Below, one piece after another: positions 61,654-64,000 of a DNA stretch of 64,000 nt; positions within the stretch are counted from its first letter, which is position 1, and every line of letters starts with the position of its first letter. The translations under genes and the position numbers were made by a program. The notes under the pieces were generated by a model, which made no database searches, was not told where the DNA came from, and saw nothing but the letters and a program-made list of their open reading frames with translations. The stretch spans positions 186,001-250,000 of the forward strand of contig NZ_QOLA01000003.1 in the NCBI RefSeq assembly GCF_003324565.1, given 5' to 3'. This stretch comes from Streptomyces sp. SDr-06 (GTDB taxonomy: Bacteria > Actinomycetota > Actinomycetes > Streptomycetales > Streptomycetaceae).

Positions 61654-62482
61654 TGTGAACGACGACGAGCTGCTGTACGTGTACGCCGTGACGCGCCCCT
61701 TCACCGGGGCGCTTCCCGACGGCGTGCTCGGGCTCGACGGGCGACCGCCCGGTCTGATCGAGCACCGCGGCCTGTGCGCCGTGGTGAGCCGCGTCCCCGC
61801 CGGGGACTTCGGCGCCGCCCCGCTCAAGGCCCACCTGGAGGACCTGGACTGGCTCGGCCGCACCGCCCGCGGCCACCAGGCCGTGATCGCGGCGCTCGCC
61901 GGGATCACCTGCCCGCTGCCGCTCAGGCTCGCCACGGTGTGCCGCGACGAGAGCGGTGTGCGGCGTCTGCTCGACTCCGGACGCGCCCGCTTCGTACCGG
62001 CCATCGAACGCCTCGACGGCCGCGTCGAATGGGGCGTCAAGGTCTACGCCCAGCCCGAACGGCAGGCACCGGCACCGGAGGTGAAGGCGGCGACCGGGCG
62101 CGACTACCTGCGCCGGCGCCTGGGCCAGCGGCAGTCCCGCGACGAGACCTGGCGGCGGGCCGGAACGCTCGCCCGCGCCCTGCACGCGGAGCTGTGCGAC
62201 CGGGCCGAGGCCGAACGGCTCCACCGGCCCCAGAACGCCCAGCTGTCCGGCGAGCCAGGCGAGAACGTTCTCAACGCCGCCTATCTGGTTCCGCGCGAGC
62301 GGAGCGAGGAGTTCGTCGCGGCCGTGCGGGACTGCGTTCCGCACATCACGGGCGTCCGCGTGGAAATCACCGGGCCGTGGGCGCCGTACTCCTTCGTCGG
62401 CGAAGCGGACGGCGGCCAGGACGCGGACGCCCAGGGCCGGGAAGGCGCGCAGGACCAGCCGGAGGGTGGGGAGAGGCTGTGA
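61646..62482 (+). CDS. gvpL: Gas vesicle protein GvpL
   Basis: A 278-residue GvpF/L paralogue: LLYVYAVTRPFTGALPDGVL, LPLRLATVCRDESGVRRLLD, IERLDGRVEWGVKVYAQPER and a C-terminal VEITGPWAPYSFVGE, then an acidic Gln/Gly tail. It is an accessory protein for shell assembly. ATG 61646 overlaps the gvpJ end; the stop overlaps gvpS as GTGA. Confidence 0.92.
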   Translation: MHDVNDDELLYVYAVTRPFTGALPDGVLGLDGRPPGLIEHRGLCAVVSRVPAGDFGAAPLKAHLEDLDWLGRTARGHQAVIAALAGITCPLPLRLATVCRDESGVRRLLDSGRARFVPAIERLDGRVEWGVKVYAQPERQAPAPEVKAATGRDYLRRRLGQRQSRDETWRRAGTLARALHAELCDRAEAERLHRPQNAQLSGEPGENVLNAAYLVPRERSEEFVAAVRDCVPHITGVRVEITGPWAPYSFVGEADGGQDADAQGREGAQDQPEGGERL

Positions 62483-62754
62483 GCGGCGACGCCGAAGCCC
62501 TCGCGCAGCGCGAGGTCGCCCTGGTCGACCTGCTCGACCGGCTGCTCGCCGGAGGCGTGGTCATCACGGGCGACCTGACGCTGCGGATCGCGGACGTCGA
62601 TCTCGTACGCATCGACCTGAACGCGCTCGTGAGCTCGGTCAGCGCCCAAGTCCCCTCTCCCTTCACCGAGTTCGACCCGGGCGAGGTCGCCTCGGGCGGG
62701 GTCACCGCGCACGAGTTCGAAGACGCGGACGACCGGAAGGAGCCGTCGCGATGA
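62479..62754 (+). CDS. gvpS: Gas vesicle protein GvpS
   Basis: A 91-residue GvpA-family minor protein: LVDLLDRLLAGGVVITGDLT followed by LRIADVDLVRIDLNALVSSV. The core is preserved but more divergent than in GvpA and GvpJ. It starts at GTG 62479, overlapping gvpL; the stop overlaps gvpK as ATGA. Confidence 0.9.
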   Translation: MSGDAEALAQREVALVDLLDRLLAGGVVITGDLTLRIADVDLVRIDLNALVSSVSAQVPSPFTEFDPGEVASGGVTAHEFEDADDRKEPSR

Positions 62755-63122
62755 GCCAGCACACGACCCGGCACCAGCAGGTGAACGGCACGCACCCGCG
62801 GCGGGAGGAGCGCGGGAGCGAGCGGAAGGAAGGCGGGGCGCCCCGGCGTCGGGTGGAACTCGACCCCGACACGGTGGAGCGCGATCTCGCCCGGCTCGTC
62901 CTGACCGTCGTCGAGCTGCTGCGCCAGCTCATGGAGCGCCAGGCGCTGCGCCGCGTCGAGACCGGCGAGCTCACCGAGGACCAGGAGGAGCGGATCGGGC
63001 TCACGCTGATGCTGCTGGAAAGCAGGATGAGCGAGCTGAGGTCGAAGTTCGGGCTGCGCCCGGAAGATCTCAACATCGACCTCGGCCCGCTCGGCCCCCT
63101 GCTTCCGAGGGAAGGCTCCTAG
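62751..63122 (+). CDS. gvpK: Gas vesicle protein GvpK
   Basis: The 123-residue last gene of the cluster. The conserved helical domain reads VERDLARLVLTVVELLRQLM followed by ERQALRRVETGELTEDQEER, with the C-terminal LGLL-like LGPLGPLLPREGS. GvpK is an accessory protein needed late in vesicle formation. gvpY and gvpZ, present in the S. coelicolor cluster, are absent from this one. Confidence 0.92.
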   Translation: MSQHTTRHQQVNGTHPRREERGSERKEGGAPRRRVELDPDTVERDLARLVLTVVELLRQLMERQALRRVETGELTEDQEERIGLTLMLLESRMSELRSKFGLRPEDLNIDLGPLGPLLPREGS

Positions 63123-63210
63123 AGTCCACGACTTCTGGAATCCAGGGCTTTCCGGATGTCCGAGAGAGGGGAATTCCGGTGGGAGCGACCAGTGGATCCC
63201 TGGCGGCCGA

Positions 63211-63378
63211 CTACCACCGGTACCAGCGCGACCGGCCGGACGTCGTCGTGCTGCGCATCAGGAATCCGAGCAGCCACACGACGAGCACGACGATCGCGAT
63301 CCACCACAGAACCTTGACCGCGAAGCCGAGACCGAACAGAAGAAGTGCGAGGAGCAGGACCAGCAGAATCGGGACCAT
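63211..63378 (-). CDS. Short hydrophobic membrane protein
   Basis: A 55-residue protein with two membrane segments, VPILLVLLLALLLFGLGFAV and VLWWIAIVVLVVWLLGFLM, and a basic tail SGRSRWYRW. Small hydrophobic proteins of this kind are widespread in Streptomyces and stress-inducible in some reports; the function is unknown. ATG 63378 follows AGGAGG by 8 nt. Upstream, GTTT and GGGAAT resemble a SigB promoter but with 18 nt spacing. Confidence 0.8.
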   Translation of the reverse strand: MVPILLVLLLALLLFGLGFAVKVLWWIAIVVLVVWLLGFLMRSTTTSGRSRWYRW

Positions 63379-63487
63379 GATGTGTACCTCCTGGCGTTCG
63401 AGTTCCCCTGAATTCCCGCCCTAAGCCGCAAGTTGAAACGGGCCCGGACAGCCGGCGCCACCGGACCCGCTCTCCCTTGCGGGAGGC

Positions 63488-64000
63488 TCAAGCGGCCCAG
63501 GGGCGCACCGGCGGCCGGTAGACCGTCAGGGCCTCCGGAAGCTTGTCCAGGACCAACTCCTCGGGTGCCGCGGCCACTTCACCGTCGTACGCCAGTGACG
63601 TGCCCGGCTCCAGGCCCGCCACCCTGAGGCGGGACATCCTGCGCGAGGCGTGGACGGGGGAGCGGTTCAGGGGCCCGGCCAGCGCGGCCGCGAGGAGGCG
63701 GACGCCGGGCAGCCGGCCACCGCGCACCGCGCGCACGTCGAGCAGCCCGTCCGCGAGGTCGAAGCGGCGCGCCGGAGCCGGTCCCAGACGCTGGTAGACG
63801 CAGTTGCCCGCGAACAGCAACCACAGCTCCGGGCGGCTGCCCGCCGGATCCTTGCGCAACGGCCGCTCCCCGCGCAGCACCTCGTACGAGCCGAGAATGC
63901 CCGCGGCCCAGCTGCCGATCCGCGGCGACCAGCGCTCGCGCACCCGCACCAGCTCCGGATAGACGCCGAGGCTGAACGTGTTGAGGAAGTACCCCGCCTC
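63488..64000 (-). CDS. Diacylglycerol/lipid kinase C-terminal part (cut by window edge)
   Basis: The last 170 codons of a YegS/DgkB-type lipid kinase, open to the right edge. Recognisable are YFLNTFSLGVYPELVRVRER, the C-domain segments ELWLLFAGNCVYQRLGPAPA and RFDLADGLLDVRAVRGG, and the end LAYDGEVAAAPEELVLDKLP. The N-terminal ATP site is outside the window. It should phosphorylate a membrane lipid such as diacylglycerol. Confidence 0.82.
   Translation of the reverse strand, partial: EAGYFLNTFSLGVYPELVRVRERWSPRIGSWAAGILGSYEVLRGERPLRKDPAGSRPELWLLFAGNCVYQRLGPAPARRFDLADGLLDVRAVRGGRLPGVRLLAAALAGPLNRSPVHASRRMSRLRVAGLEPGTSLAYDGEVAAAPEELVLDKLPEALTVYRPPVRPWAA

Overview
The window looks like a piece of a Streptomyces (or close actinomycete) chromosome. 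It is strongly GC-rich and uses many GTG/TTG starts. It carries a gas vesicle cluster in Streptomyces order, an AfsA-type signal-butyrolactone synthase, an ethylmalonyl-CoA pathway operon, a SpoIIE-type phosphatase with an anti-sigma-like kinase domain, and many 4-nt ATGA/GTGA gene overlaps. I see no tRNA, rRNA, insertion sequence, prophage or CRISPR array.

Layout. 0-1.6 kb: a DHA2-type exporter, possibly cut by the left edge. 1.6-3.0 kb: a long, relatively AT-rich stretch without a convincing gene. 3.0-6.15 kb: a P450 - AfsA synthase - HAD phosphatase cassette that resembles the enzyme set for gamma-butyrolactone/butenolide hormones; no receptor gene lies next to it. 6.5-8.5 kb: alkylation repair (AlkA with an Ada N-terminus, then Ogt). 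8.5-14 kb: NUDIX, BCCT transporter, glycerate kinase, and a DHA2 exporter behind a perfect operator-like palindrome, followed by six copies of a ~57-bp intergenic repeat. 14.3-15.8 kb: pssA/psd for phosphatidylethanolamine. 16-25.1 kb, all minus strand: tandem 3-hydroxyacyl-CoA dehydrogenase, TetR regulator, then ccr - ecm - mcl - maoC - acyl-CoA dehydrogenase. Together these can run acetyl-CoA units through crotonyl-CoA and ethylmalonyl-CoA to glyoxylate plus propionyl-CoA, and supply ethylmalonyl-CoA to polyketide synthesis.

25.5-38 kb is a mixed stretch: HEAT protein, Rid-family protein lacking the key Arg, radical SAM protein, SRPBCC protein, an exporter with three C-terminal beta-sandwich domains, a PAS/GAF/PP2C/HATPase regulator, methyltransferase, secreted protein, double VOC protein and an orphan degenerate receiver. 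It is followed by apparent gene remnants (PIN-like 36.7-36.9 kb, flavin reductase 38.5-38.8 kb) around an unrecognised protein that may be a dead caspase-like fold. 39.1-44.15 kb: four tightly coupled peptidase genes (M55, M20, S9, S66) suited to taking apart cell-wall-type peptides, then a secreted S15 peptidase with a perfect palindrome in its leader.

46.1-48 kb: a GntR regulator and adenosine deaminase, each with the same 11-bp palindrome at its start. 48.2-52.8 kb: LapA-like and PASTA-like small proteins, GNAT, a DUF6204-like protein, an arginase-fold protein with altered metal ligands, and a DUF5107-like protein. 53-56.35 kb: one very large molybdenum oxidoreductase fused to its own flavin reductase and 2Fe-2S domain. 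57.9-63.1 kb: Holin-X-like protein, metallo-hydrolase, then gvpO-A-F-G-J-L-S-K. The window ends in a small hydrophobic protein and the C-terminal part of a diacylglycerol-kinase-like protein cut by the right edge.
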